Of a stretch of 8,132 nucleotides of DNA, positions 1 to 6,401 are shown piece by piece. The position numbers were made by a program, and so were the translations under genes. Position 1 is the first letter of the stretch. Every line of letters starts with the position of its first letter. This DNA is from Acidobacteriota bacterium (GTDB lineage Bacteria; Acidobacteriota; Terriglobia; Acidiferrales; UBA7541). The notes beneath the pieces were generated by a model. The model made no database searches. It was given only the letters and a program-made list of their open reading frames with translations, and was not told where the DNA came from. Where the stretch lies: NCBI GenBank assembly GCA_003161495.1, contig PMOP01000052.1:1-8132 (forward strand), written 5' to 3'.

Positions 1-665
1 GCCTGTTGGATGTGGAGCGGCTCGCCGGTCTCGTCGAATTTGAGGGTTGACGACTGCAGGTTCATTCCTAGCTTCGCGGCCCATGCCGCTGTCGCATTGG
101 AAGCAGACCCCCACCAAATTCGATCACGCAATGTCGCAGAGCGCGGCTCAAGGCGCAGGAGTCCCGGAGGATTGGGAAACATCGGACGTGGGTTAGGCTG
201 AGCGAAGCCTTTTCCGCGCAGCAACTCAAGAAATTCTTCGGCGTGTCTGCGGCCCATACCTGCATCGTCCTCGCCCTCCATCGGGTGGTAGCCGAAATAG
301 CGCCAACCGTCGATGACTTGCTCGGGGGAACCGCGGCTGATTCCCAGCTGCAGTCGTCCGCCAGAGATTAGGTCCGCAGCCCCAGCGTCCTCCGCCATGT
401 AATGAGGATTCTCATACCTCATATCGATAACCGCGGTGCCAATTTCAATCTTTCGAGTCTTAGCACCCACCGCCGCGAGTAGTGGAAAAGGGGATGCTAG
501 TTGCTGCGCGAAGTGATGAACACGAAAGTAGGCTCCGTCCATTCCCAGGCGCTCGGCCTCCACGGCGAGATCAATGGACTGCAGAAGCGCGTCAGTCCCC
601 GATTGCGTTCGTGACTCCGGTGAAGGTGACCAATGACCGAATGAGAGGAAGCCAATTTTCTTCAT
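1..665 (-). CDS. LLM-class (luciferase-like) flavin-dependent oxidoreductase, N-terminal part
   Basis: Reading the minus strand from 665 gives an open frame of about 221 codons that runs off the left edge, so the C-terminal third or so is missing (relatives are roughly 340 residues). Seen: the start MKKIGFLSFGHW, then RVHHF near residues 48-52, IDMRYENP near 80-87, GRLQLGISRGSPEQ near 103-115, and WWGSASNATAAWAAKLGMN near 184-202. This series is typical of bacterial luciferase-like monooxygenases with a TIM-barrel fold that use reduced FMN or F420; the substrate cannot be told. An in-frame ATG lies 18 bases upstream at 683 (adds MANLYS), but it sits inside a perfect palindrome (679-697). MKKIG matches how relatives usually begin, so 665 is preferred. 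Neither start has a clear ribosome binding site. The gene lies 3' of the glycosyltransferase operon on the same strand but is separated by about 270 bp, so it is probably transcribed on its own. Confidence 0.9.
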   Translation of the reverse strand, partial: MKKIGFLSFGHWSPSPESRTQSGTDALLQSIDLAVEAERLGMDGAYFRVHHFAQQLASPFPLLAAVGAKTRKIEIGTAVIDMRYENPHYMAEDAGAADLISGGRLQLGISRGSPEQVIDGWRYFGYHPMEGEDDAGMGRRHAEEFLELLRGKGFAQPNPRPMFPNPPGLLRLEPRSATLRDRIWWGSASNATAAWAAKLGMNLQSSTLKFDETGEPLHIQQ

Positions 666-678
666 GGAATATAAGTTT

Positions 679-697
679 GCCATATCGTCGATATGGC
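679..697. promoter_or_regulatory. Perfect 19-bp palindrome, probable operator of the LLM oxidoreductase gene
   Basis: The arms GCCATATCG (679-687) and CGATATGGC (689-697) are exact reverse complements around a single T at 688. The site covers the upstream in-frame ATG (683) and lies 14 to 32 bases before the preferred start at 665. Its size and position suit a dimeric repressor of TetR or similar type, or a 5' hairpin in the mRNA. The symmetry is seen directly; the function is inferred. Confidence 0.5.
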
Positions 698-794
698 TGC
701 GCGTCGTTTCTCTGCATCGCGCTCGCCGACCCAACTCCGACAGATCATAGACAATACGAATGGGAATCGTACGGGGGCGCTGGCGGATTTTGCG

Positions 795-894
795 TTTTTG
801 GAAGTTTCAGCGTGACGTAAAATTAGTAAGGTACGTGCTTTCCATCGTCGCCGGTAACCCAACTCCCCCCACCTCCACCATTTTTGAAAGTTTC
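795..894. repeat. Near-identical 14-bp direct repeats in the gap upstream of the oxidoreductase
   Basis: TTTTTGGAAGTTTC at 795-808 and TTTTTGAAAGTTTC at 881-894 differ at one base and are 86 bp apart. The second contains GAAAGTTTC, itself an inverted repeat. They lie in the 684-949 gap between the glycosyltransferase stop and the oxidoreductase start. Apart from these repeats and the palindrome at 679-697 nothing was recognised in this gap: no convincing promoter and no classical terminator after the operon. Paired regulator sites are possible but unproven. Confidence 0.3.
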
Positions 895-949
895 GTTTTG
901 CTCTTGCCACGGAAAACCGGAATTTTTTCCCGCGAGACGTGCCGGAAAA

Positions 950-2362
950 TTATAATGCGTCAGCGGATTGCATGCCTTTTCGCTTCAGAGGCTTCCATTC
1001 GTGATCTCCGCGGATGAAGCGCCAGGTTCCCTGCAGGCGCCAGATCATGTGCATCTGGCGATAGGGGAAATGTTCCACGAAACAATAGGTGACCAGGCGC
1101 ACCACGTCCTGCCAATCGTTGTAGCGCTTGTAGGTCAACTCCTCCTGCAGAACGGAACCGATGGAGATCATGGTGGCAAAGGCGTAGCCGAAAAGGAGAA
1201 ATTGCAGAAAAAATTGGCGGCTCAAAATACCGAGAATGGCCGAGGTAAGGATGGTGGCAATGCCGACGATTTCAATTACCGGTGCGAACATCTCGAAGAT
1301 CCACAAATACGGCAGCGCGAAAAATCCGATTCGGCCGTAACGCGGGCGGAAGAGCATGTCACGCGTGGACCATAAAACGTCCATGAGGCCGGATTGCCAG
1401 CGGGCGCGCTGGCGGCCCAGGGATTTCAAGTCCGAAGGAGCTTCCGTCCAACACATCGGATCGGGGACGAACTTGATTTCATACTTGGCGCCTTGATTCA
1501 GCATCAACCGGTGCAGGCGGGCGACCAGATCGAAATCCTCGCCAATGGCATGGCAGCGGTAGCCTCCCACGGCGCGCACAAGATCGGTGCGAAACAATCC
1601 GAAGGCGCCAGAGATGACGGTCAGCATATTTCCCTGCGCCCAGGCTTCGCGGCCAATCAAAAATGCGCGAAGATATTCGATCACCTGGATGACTTCGATG
1701 CTCTTGCGGGGTAGGCGAACGCGGCGGATTTGGCCGCCGGAAATTTCCGATCCATTTAACACGCGAATGATACCGCCAACGGCGATGACGCGTTCGGGAT
1801 CGGCCAGAATTGGCACCATGATGCGCAGCAGCGCGTCGCGCTCCAGCACCGAGTCGGCATCCACGATGCAGACGTAGGTGGATGTTGCGACATTTAAGCC
1901 GGCGTTTACAGCGTCGGCTTTATTTCCGCCGTTTCTCTTGTCCACCACCAAAAGCCGGGAATCCAAGGTGCTCCGATACAATCCGCGGACCTTCGCGCTG
2001 GGCGCTACCGGAACGTAGACGCCGCGGACCGGACGCAAATGAAACTCTTCGCGCATTTCCTCGAGTGTGCGGTCGTCCGAACCGTCGTTGACGATCACCA
2101 CTTCGAGTTCGGGATAATCCAATTCCAGAAGATTGTGAACCGCGACGCGAATGGAAGCTTCCTCATTGTGCGCGGGGGCAATGATGGTGACGGACGGGAC
2201 CATGGGGCTTTCCTTGATCCAGGACAAGTTGTGGCTGGTCAGGCGGCGCTGGTGAGCCGCGCTGGTCTTCAGAGCGACGATCAACATCACGAGATAGGAA
2301 ATATTGCTGCACACGTAGTACCAAAAAATCACATGGTTGGAAACGTTGAAAAAAACATTCAT
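950..2362 (-). CDS. Family 2 glycosyltransferase, membrane-bound, polysaccharide-synthase type
   Basis: A 470-residue inner-membrane glycosyltransferase with a cytoplasmic GT-A domain. Seen: an N-terminal hydrophobic segment (about 11-31); the nucleotide-sugar motifs PAHNEE (63-68), NDGSDD (92-97) and NGGNKADA (144-151); DAD (168-170), the metal-binding DxD type; SGAFGLF (251-257); GED (274-276), in the place of the catalytic TED/GED; and QRARW (318-322), the Q-x-x-R-W signature of processive synthases such as PgaC, cellulose and hyaluronan synthases. Two or three hydrophobic segments follow (about 345-380 and 385-405), then a basic tail. All catalytic motifs are intact, so it should be active; the sugar is unknown. 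Its ATG overlaps the TGA of the HEAT-repeat gene by four bases (ATGA, 2359-2362), implying translational coupling. Last gene of the three-gene operon. It resembles a GT2 group often found beside HEAT proteins and is broadly comparable to E. coli YaiP, though orthology is not claimed. Confidence 0.92.
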   Translation of the reverse strand: MNVFFNVSNHVIFWYYVCSNISYLVMLIVALKTSAAHQRRLTSHNLSWIKESPMVPSVTIIAPAHNEEASIRVAVHNLLELDYPELEVVIVNDGSDDRTLEEMREEFHLRPVRGVYVPVAPSAKVRGLYRSTLDSRLLVVDKRNGGNKADAVNAGLNVATSTYVCIVDADSVLERDALLRIMVPILADPERVIAVGGIIRVLNGSEISGGQIRRVRLPRKSIEVIQVIEYLRAFLIGREAWAQGNMLTVISGAFGLFRTDLVRAVGGYRCHAIGEDFDLVARLHRLMLNQGAKYEIKFVPDPMCWTEAPSDLKSLGRQRARWQSGLMDVLWSTRDMLFRPRYGRIGFFALPYLWIFEMFAPVIEIVGIATILTSAILGILSRQFFLQFLLFGYAFATMISIGSVLQEELTYKRYNDWQDVVRLVTYCFVEHFPYRQMHMIWRLQGTWRFIRGDHEWKPLKRKGMQSADAL

Positions 2363-3573
2363 CGCGACTGCGCCGTTGCCGGACGCGTGGGAAGCGCGGC
2401 GGATTTCAGGGGAGCGAGGGCTCCGCCGTGGAGAACGTCAAGAAGCTGGATTCGCTGCTCGTTGTCCAGGGCCGTATTGGTGGTAATTTCCAGTTCGAGG
2501 TCGGCGCACAGATCCGCGTTTTCGAGGGCCGTCAGATATGCGTGCACGGCGTACCGGTCGCCCGAGGCGGCCACTTTTTCAAAGATGTTCCCCATTTTCT
2601 CTTTAAATTCGACGAGTCCTTCGGCAGCGCGCAGGCGCACCAGCCGGTTGGAATCCGTAAGACCTTCCAGCAAGGTGGGAATGACTCTGGGGTCGGAAAT
2701 TTCTCTGAGGCTCACGATGGCCCGCAGGCGCACAAACCACACGGAATCGTGAACCAATTCCTTCAGGACATCCATGCCGAGGCCCGGCGCGGCGTGAGAC
2801 ATGGCGCGAGCGACGGCTCCGCGAAGTTCGTCGATATCGTCGTCGACGAACTGCAAGAGTTCCATGCCCAGCGAAGGCGTGGCAATTTCGCCGAGCACGC
2901 GCCCGAGCACCTCGCGCATCGGCCCCTCGGCGTGTTGAAGGTAAGGGAGCAGCATCTGGGGACGCTCGACGCAACATTGGATGAGGGCGCTTTGCAGCGG
3001 GAGAGCAGGCACAGTCAGGCCAACTTCGGAAGCCCAGGCGAGGATTTCTTTTCCCGCTTCAGGAGCAGCGGTGCGGCTGAGGCCGCGCAGAGCGGCGAGG
3101 CGCGTTTCCATGTCACGGTCGCGCAATCCTTCGGCGAGCGCGGGAATGCCTTCGGGGGCGCGCGTGCGACCCAGGGCCACGAGCGCGCGCATGCGGCGCC
3201 AGCCCGTGTGCTTGCGCGCCTCGAAAATTCTTTTTTCGATAAGGCCGCTGGCGCGCAAAAACTTCAGCAGGCGCGCGCCTTCCAGCGGGCTGGCCCCTTC
3301 GAGCGCATCGAGCGCGATCGTTTCGACGATTCGGCGGTCGAACGATTTATTGCGCCAGGTTTCAAACGGAAGCTCTCCGGAAATCAGGGCGTCCCATTTT
3401 TGGCGAAATTCAAAAACGCGGGCGTCGCGTTTGGCAAAGTACTGTTTGCGGTAGGCACGGCGAATCAGAATGAAGGCGAGCAACAAGGCGTCGCCCGCGA
3501 TGGCGACGATGATGGCCCGGAGCAGGAATTCGGCCGGGCCAAGTTTCCAGAGTTGGTCAAAAATGGATGCCAT
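2359..3573 (-). CDS. Membrane-anchored HEAT-repeat protein
   Basis: 404 residues with one hydrophobic segment (about 15-38, ending LLLAFILI) followed at once by a basic stretch (RRAYRKQYFAKR, 39-49 region). By the positive-inside rule this puts the long C-terminal part in the cytoplasm. That part is alpha-helical, with HEAT / PBS-lyase-like repeats clearest at about 126-180 (RRMRALVALGRT, METRLAALRGLS) and 219-325 (FVRLRAIVSLREI, LVRLRAAEGLVEF). The repeats have the alternating helix pattern with conserved Arg, Ala and Leu. No catalytic motif is visible, so a scaffold or protein-protein contact role is likely, perhaps holding or controlling the glycosyltransferase encoded next. The start overlaps the end of the barrel gene by 17 bp (3557-3573) and the stop overlaps the glycosyltransferase start by 4 bp, placing it in the middle of one operon. 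No strong ribosome binding site is visible, as expected for coupled translation. Confidence 0.88.
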   Translation of the reverse strand: MASIFDQLWKLGPAEFLLRAIIVAIAGDALLLAFILIRRAYRKQYFAKRDARVFEFRQKWDALISGELPFETWRNKSFDRRIVETIALDALEGASPLEGARLLKFLRASGLIEKRIFEARKHTGWRRMRALVALGRTRAPEGIPALAEGLRDRDMETRLAALRGLSRTAAPEAGKEILAWASEVGLTVPALPLQSALIQCCVERPQMLLPYLQHAEGPMREVLGRVLGEIATPSLGMELLQFVDDDIDELRGAVARAMSHAAPGLGMDVLKELVHDSVWFVRLRAIVSLREISDPRVIPTLLEGLTDSNRLVRLRAAEGLVEFKEKMGNIFEKVAASGDRYAVHAYLTALENADLCADLELEITTNTALDNEQRIQLLDVLHGGALAPLKSAALPTRPATAQSR

Positions 3574-4885
3574 AGCTCATGCCGAAGGTCGTGTCGGTCC
3601 TGTCTTGCGTGCGCTTTTGATAGGCTGCGTAAGCGGACACATCCTGATATCTGGCAAATTGGAAACGCAACCCGCCGCCGTAGGTGTGCGAAGAAAAACT
3701 TCCGATTTGATCCACCTGCGCGAAATCTTCCGTGCCCGTCGCGAATAAAATATTTCCCGACAGTGCGCGCTCGTGCCAACGCGCCAGCGGAAATCCGAGT
3801 CGGCTGATCCCCGATGGCTGCCACTGCACGCCGGTTCCGGGAAATGCGCTTCTCGCTCCGGTAATTCCGAGAGACCAGGTAAAGTCCTTCGGCAAATACA
3901 AAATGCCGGAGCCGTTCACCGTTAAAATTCTTGCTGTCGCATACCAATACCAGTGCTGCCCGTAGACAAATTCAAAACCTTTTATGGGCCCTGTTTCCCC
4001 GATCTTCCATCCATGATCGAGGTCGAAAAAGGCTTCGGTCCTGGGAATGACACCGTTGTCATGAGCCGTCGCGCCGCCTATGGTCAGCGCTCCCCAGCCG
4101 CGCGAACGGCCGGTTACGCTGCCGACAAACTTTCCGGCGCTCGCGCCGAAAATCTCAAAGAAATTTCCCGCCACGCTGGTGGTCCAGTGCGGAGTCCAAT
4201 TCGAGACCAGGCTGACCCATCCGGCGTGATTGTCGCCGGCGAAATTGTACGTGTCGTTATCCTCGCCAAGCCGCAATTCCTGTTTTGGCTCGCCGCGCAC
4301 GGAGGCGAGGCCAACGGTTGCATCCTGGCTGGATGGATCCAGATTCAGGGCGCGCTGAAACTCGAAGCGGGCTTGTTGGAGATCTCCTGCGGCACGCAGC
4401 GCGCGAGCATGAGCCTCGCTGAGGTCGGCCCGCTTGGGATCAAGCTCGACGGCGCGATCCAGCGCACGAAGCGCCTCGTCGGTTCTGCCCTGCCGCAGAT
4501 AGATGTTGCCCAAACCCATCCAGTTATCGGGGTCATTGGGGACCGTGTTGACGATCGTGAGGTATGTCTTTTCAGCGCCGCTGAGATCTCCGGACCATGC
4601 CAGAACTCGCGCGCGCCAAGCCAGAATGTCCATATCCTGGGGATAAAGTTTGACCTGGGAATCCACTACGTTCAGGGCGGCAGTCCAATCGTGGGCCTCC
4701 GCATACTTCCTGACCTGGGCCTGCCAATCCGGAGACTGTTGCTGAGCAGAGGCCGCCGAGGACAGGAGGAGGATTGCCAGGAGCAATCCGAGAGGCAGAA
4801 CTCCCCGAAAGAGTGGAAACACTTGCCGCCACGGCGTTTCAGGGGTTGCTTTTGGGTCTAATGACCCTATGTCAATGTGCGCCAT
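3557..4885 (-). CDS. YaiO-family outer-membrane beta-barrel protein with N-terminal TPR repeats
   Basis: 442 residues from the ATG at 4885. Residues about 26-47 form a signal peptide (LLLAILLLSSAASA, likely cut before QQQ). Residues about 52-190 hold about four TPR-like helical pairs, clearest in NWMGLGNIYLRQGRTDEALR (122-141) with the usual VELDP and LNLDP ends. From about 203 the chain switches to alternating aromatic beta strands rich in Trp, Tyr and Gly, and ends GIHF, a terminal Phe typical of BAM-inserted barrels. The layout matches the YaiO family and, more loosely, PgaA, where TPRs bind exported polysaccharide and the barrel lets it out. A TTG at 4933 in the same frame would add 16 residues but has no ribosome binding site and only lengthens an already long n-region; 4885 itself lacks a clear one too. 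First gene of the operon, ending 17 bp inside the HEAT gene. Confidence 0.88.
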   Translation of the reverse strand: MAHIDIGSLDPKATPETPWRQVFPLFRGVLPLGLLLAILLLSSAASAQQQSPDWQAQVRKYAEAHDWTAALNVVDSQVKLYPQDMDILAWRARVLAWSGDLSGAEKTYLTIVNTVPNDPDNWMGLGNIYLRQGRTDEALRALDRAVELDPKRADLSEAHARALRAAGDLQQARFEFQRALNLDPSSQDATVGLASVRGEPKQELRLGEDNDTYNFAGDNHAGWVSLVSNWTPHWTTSVAGNFFEIFGASAGKFVGSVTGRSRGWGALTIGGATAHDNGVIPRTEAFFDLDHGWKIGETGPIKGFEFVYGQHWYWYATARILTVNGSGILYLPKDFTWSLGITGARSAFPGTGVQWQPSGISRLGFPLARWHERALSGNILFATGTEDFAQVDQIGSFSSHTYGGGLRFQFARYQDVSAYAAYQKRTQDRTDTTFGMSYGIHF

Positions 4886-5075
4886 GGTAAGGACCAGGAA
4901 GAGCGCCAACCTTGCGGATTCCGGTGCGGCCAAAAGGGTTGCGCAGTGTCCTGGAACCGTCCGATCGTTCGCTTCTTACTCCGGCATGAGAGCTTCGTTC
5001 GCTGCGTTCGAATGAGCCCGGTAACAACTAGGTTAGCACGCGAAGGGGAAGGAGCCATGGATTGCAGATCGGATG

Positions 5076-5111
5076 AGTACCTAATCGGTTACTAACTCGG
5101 TACTGCCGATT
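5076..5111. repeat. Interleaved inverted repeats upstream of the barrel/HEAT/glycosyltransferase operon
   Basis: Four 6-base elements follow in order: AGTACC (5076-5081), AATCGG (5083-5088), GGTACT (5099-5104) and CCGATT (5106-5111). The first pairs with the third and the second with the fourth, each across 17 bases. In RNA these pairs could alternate or form an H-type pseudoknot; in DNA they could be two overlapping operators. An extra ATCGG (5069-5073) could also pair with CCGAT. The block lies about 190-235 bp upstream of the barrel start, in the 4886-5160 gap. No convincing promoter boxes or terminator were recognised in the rest of that gap. Confidence 0.35.
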
Positions 5112-5160
5112 GTTGAAAGGAATCGCAGTGCGAAAGATTTTGAACGGGCGGATTTTATTG

Positions 5161-5973
5161 TTACCGCTCGGCTCGCGCGGGCTTGGTGCCTAAGACGGTA
5201 AACAAACAAGAGTAGGTCAATGTGTCCGGCCTTCGCAGGTACGCGAGAAAGCGGTCCATGTATTTAACGGCGGCTTCATCGCTTCCCAGGACTTTTTTGA
5301 GTTGCGGCTTGGCAATTTCCAGCTTTGTCCGCCACAGCTCCAGTTGCTCGTCGACGATGGTGCCCGCATAGAGATGATACGGGTCAATTTGAACCTTGAT
5401 CTCGCCGAGGCCCGCTTGAAAGCAAAGATGAAATAACTTTCGCCCCACGTAGGGATCAAAACCGGTGGTAGCCAAGCGACTGACAACTTTTTCGATGGTT
5501 TGCTGTAACTCCGGATCTTCCGGAGAGTGCCATAGCAGTTGCCCGTCCAGGTCCTGGAGCAGGATTTTTCCGCCGCCGCGGCACACTCGAACCATTTCCT
5601 GCACGGCGCGCTGTTTGTCCGGCAAATACTCCATTAAAAATCGGCAAAAGATAAAGTCGAAGCTGCCGGACTCAAACGGTAAAGCCTGGGCGTCTCCTGC
5701 CTGAACGCGAGCATTGGGGACCCCGCGAAGCCGAGCCTCGGCGTCGTGAATTCGCTCCGCGCTGAGATCCACTCCCACAAATTCCGCGCCAGGGCGAAGC
5801 GCAGCCAATTCCTTTAGAAAAACACCGGGGCCGCACCCTACCGACAAAACCGTTCCGGCATTTTGCAAATGGGGTTCGAGGTATTTCGAGATCCAGGAAG
5901 GAGCGTCCACCTTGTCCAGGAGTCGCTGCGCTTCCCGTGGATCGTCCATGATGTAGTTCAGCGGTTGAGTCAT
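5161..5973 (-). CDS. Class I SAM-dependent methyltransferase (UbiE/Methyltransf_11-like)
   Basis: 270 residues from the ATG at 5973. The Rossmann-fold methyltransferase motifs are clear: motif I VLSVGCGPG (42-50), which binds S-adenosylmethionine; the acidic end of strand 2 in GVDLS (67-71); motif II GDAQALPF with SFDFIFCRF (93-112); and the later strand in GGGKILLQD (133-141). The C-terminal half (about 150-260) is a helical extension with a closing strand (LTYSCLFTVLGTKP), the part that normally selects substrate. The acceptor is unknown; a small molecule, quinone-like or secondary metabolite is possible. A TTG at 5994 in frame would add seven residues; the ATG is preferred, though neither has a good ribosome binding site. 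It sits upstream of the barrel operon on the same strand, but the 275-bp gap means co-transcription is uncertain. The protein looks complete and soluble, with no signal peptide. Confidence 0.88.
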   Translation of the reverse strand: MTQPLNYIMDDPREAQRLLDKVDAPSWISKYLEPHLQNAGTVLSVGCGPGVFLKELAALRPGAEFVGVDLSAERIHDAEARLRGVPNARVQAGDAQALPFESGSFDFIFCRFLMEYLPDKQRAVQEMVRVCRGGGKILLQDLDGQLLWHSPEDPELQQTIEKVVSRLATTGFDPYVGRKLFHLCFQAGLGEIKVQIDPYHLYAGTIVDEQLELWRTKLEIAKPQLKKVLGSDEAAVKYMDRFLAYLRRPDTLTYSCLFTVLGTKPARAER

Positions 5974-6276
5974 ATCGGCTCGAATAAAAGTCAAATGGTA
6001 AAAGTCAGCGGCCGCAACCTTGCGAGTGGCTTAGCCGTGTTTCATCCTGCCTCAAAAGCGTACCAGCAATTGGGCGCATTGAAACGGACTTCACGAGAAG
6101 GATTAGTCAAAAAGTGAACAGTCAGAAGATAAATCCAGACCGCTCAGCGCGTTACCAGAGCCCGCTCTTACGCGATGCCGGGCACAAGGAATGCTGTTCC
6201 TGGTTCCCTTTCGTCAATGCGCACTGAAATCATGCCTGTAAGTTGTTCCCAAGAAGTTAATACACGTTGCTCACAT

Positions 6277-6363
6277 CCGGTGCAAAACAGTACTGATGGC
6301 CCATTCTGGGGCACCGGGGGTCTCCCTATAACTAGCCTAGGCGGCGTACCGCCCATTCCTGGG
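6277..6363 (+). repeat. Structured leader with a hairpin unit present twice
   Basis: GCCCATTCTGGG (6299-6310) and GCCCATTCCTGGG (6351-6363) are nearly the same sequence 52 bases apart, and each can fold as a short CCCA/TGGG hairpin. The first is nested inside the 7-bp stem CCGGTGC/GCACCGG (6277-6317). The second follows the GGCGG-CGTA-CCGCC hairpin (6340-6353) and shares bases with it, so the two cannot form together. GCCTAGGC (6335-6342) is an 8-bp palindrome in between. If transcription starts upstream of 6277 this would be a structured 5' leader; otherwise the units could be regulator sites. Confidence 0.35.
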
Positions 6364-6392
6364 ATGGTGTTTGCTGTGGCGATGAAAGTCGC

Positions 6393-6397
6393 GGAGG
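6393..6397 (+). promoter_or_regulatory. Ribosome binding site of the 372-residue protein
   Basis: GGAGG lies four bases before the ATG at 6402. It is the clearest Shine-Dalgarno sequence on this side of the window and fixes the start. The GCGA/TCGC hairpin ends one base before it (6379-6392). Confidence 0.7.
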
Positions 6398-6401
6398 CAA
6401 A

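Larger units (their letters stand above)
5974..6401. other. Divergent intergenic region rich in small inverted repeats
   Basis: 428 bases between the divergent methyltransferase and the unknown plus-strand gene, holding the promoters of both. No protein with family resemblance is visible here; the short frames lack support. Hairpin-forming repeats seen on the plus strand are: CGCGT/ACGCG (6148-6152, 6170-6174) enclosing AGAG/CTCT (6157-6160, 6165-6168); AGGAA/TTCCT (6187-6191, 6197-6201); CCGGTGC/GCACCGG (6277-6283, 6311-6317); GGCGG/CCGCC (6340-6344, 6349-6353); and GCGA/TCGC (6379-6382, 6389-6392), the last just before the ribosome binding site. TATAAC at 6327-6332 is a possible -10 box for the plus gene but has no good -35 partner. 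No known riboswitch consensus was recognised. Confidence 0.5.

Noticed and set aside
911..949. Possible intrinsic terminator after the glycosyltransferase gene (CCGG repeats and an A/T run on the minus strand)
   Set aside because: The CCGG elements give only a four-base stem with a long loop, and the run following on the minus strand is A-rich, not T-rich.
2428..3807. Long plus-strand open frame of 459 codons opposite the HEAT and barrel genes
   Set aside because: It lies wholly antisense to two well-supported overlapping genes, has no recognisable domain, and a composition (many His, Gln, Arg, Ala) typical of the reverse strand of GC-rich coding DNA.
3953..4861. Plus-strand open frame of 302 codons opposite the barrel gene
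   Set aside because: Antisense to the clearly coding TPR and barrel region; no family resemblance and no ribosome binding site.
4981..5010. Repeated TTCG-containing stretch in the gap upstream of the barrel gene
   Set aside because: The imperfect nine-base direct repeat (GCTTCGTTC, GCTGCGTTC) is short and low in complexity; not distinguishable from chance.
6187..6201. AGGAA-TGCTG-TTCCT as an intrinsic terminator or attachment site
   Set aside because: The five-base A/T-rich stem without a following T-run is too weak, and no integrase gene or duplicate copy is present.
6327..6332. TATAAC as a promoter -10 box for the 372-residue gene
   Set aside because: One mismatch to TATAAT but no acceptable -35 sequence 16 to 18 bases upstream (TTCTGG at 6304-6309), so not listed as a separate promoter.
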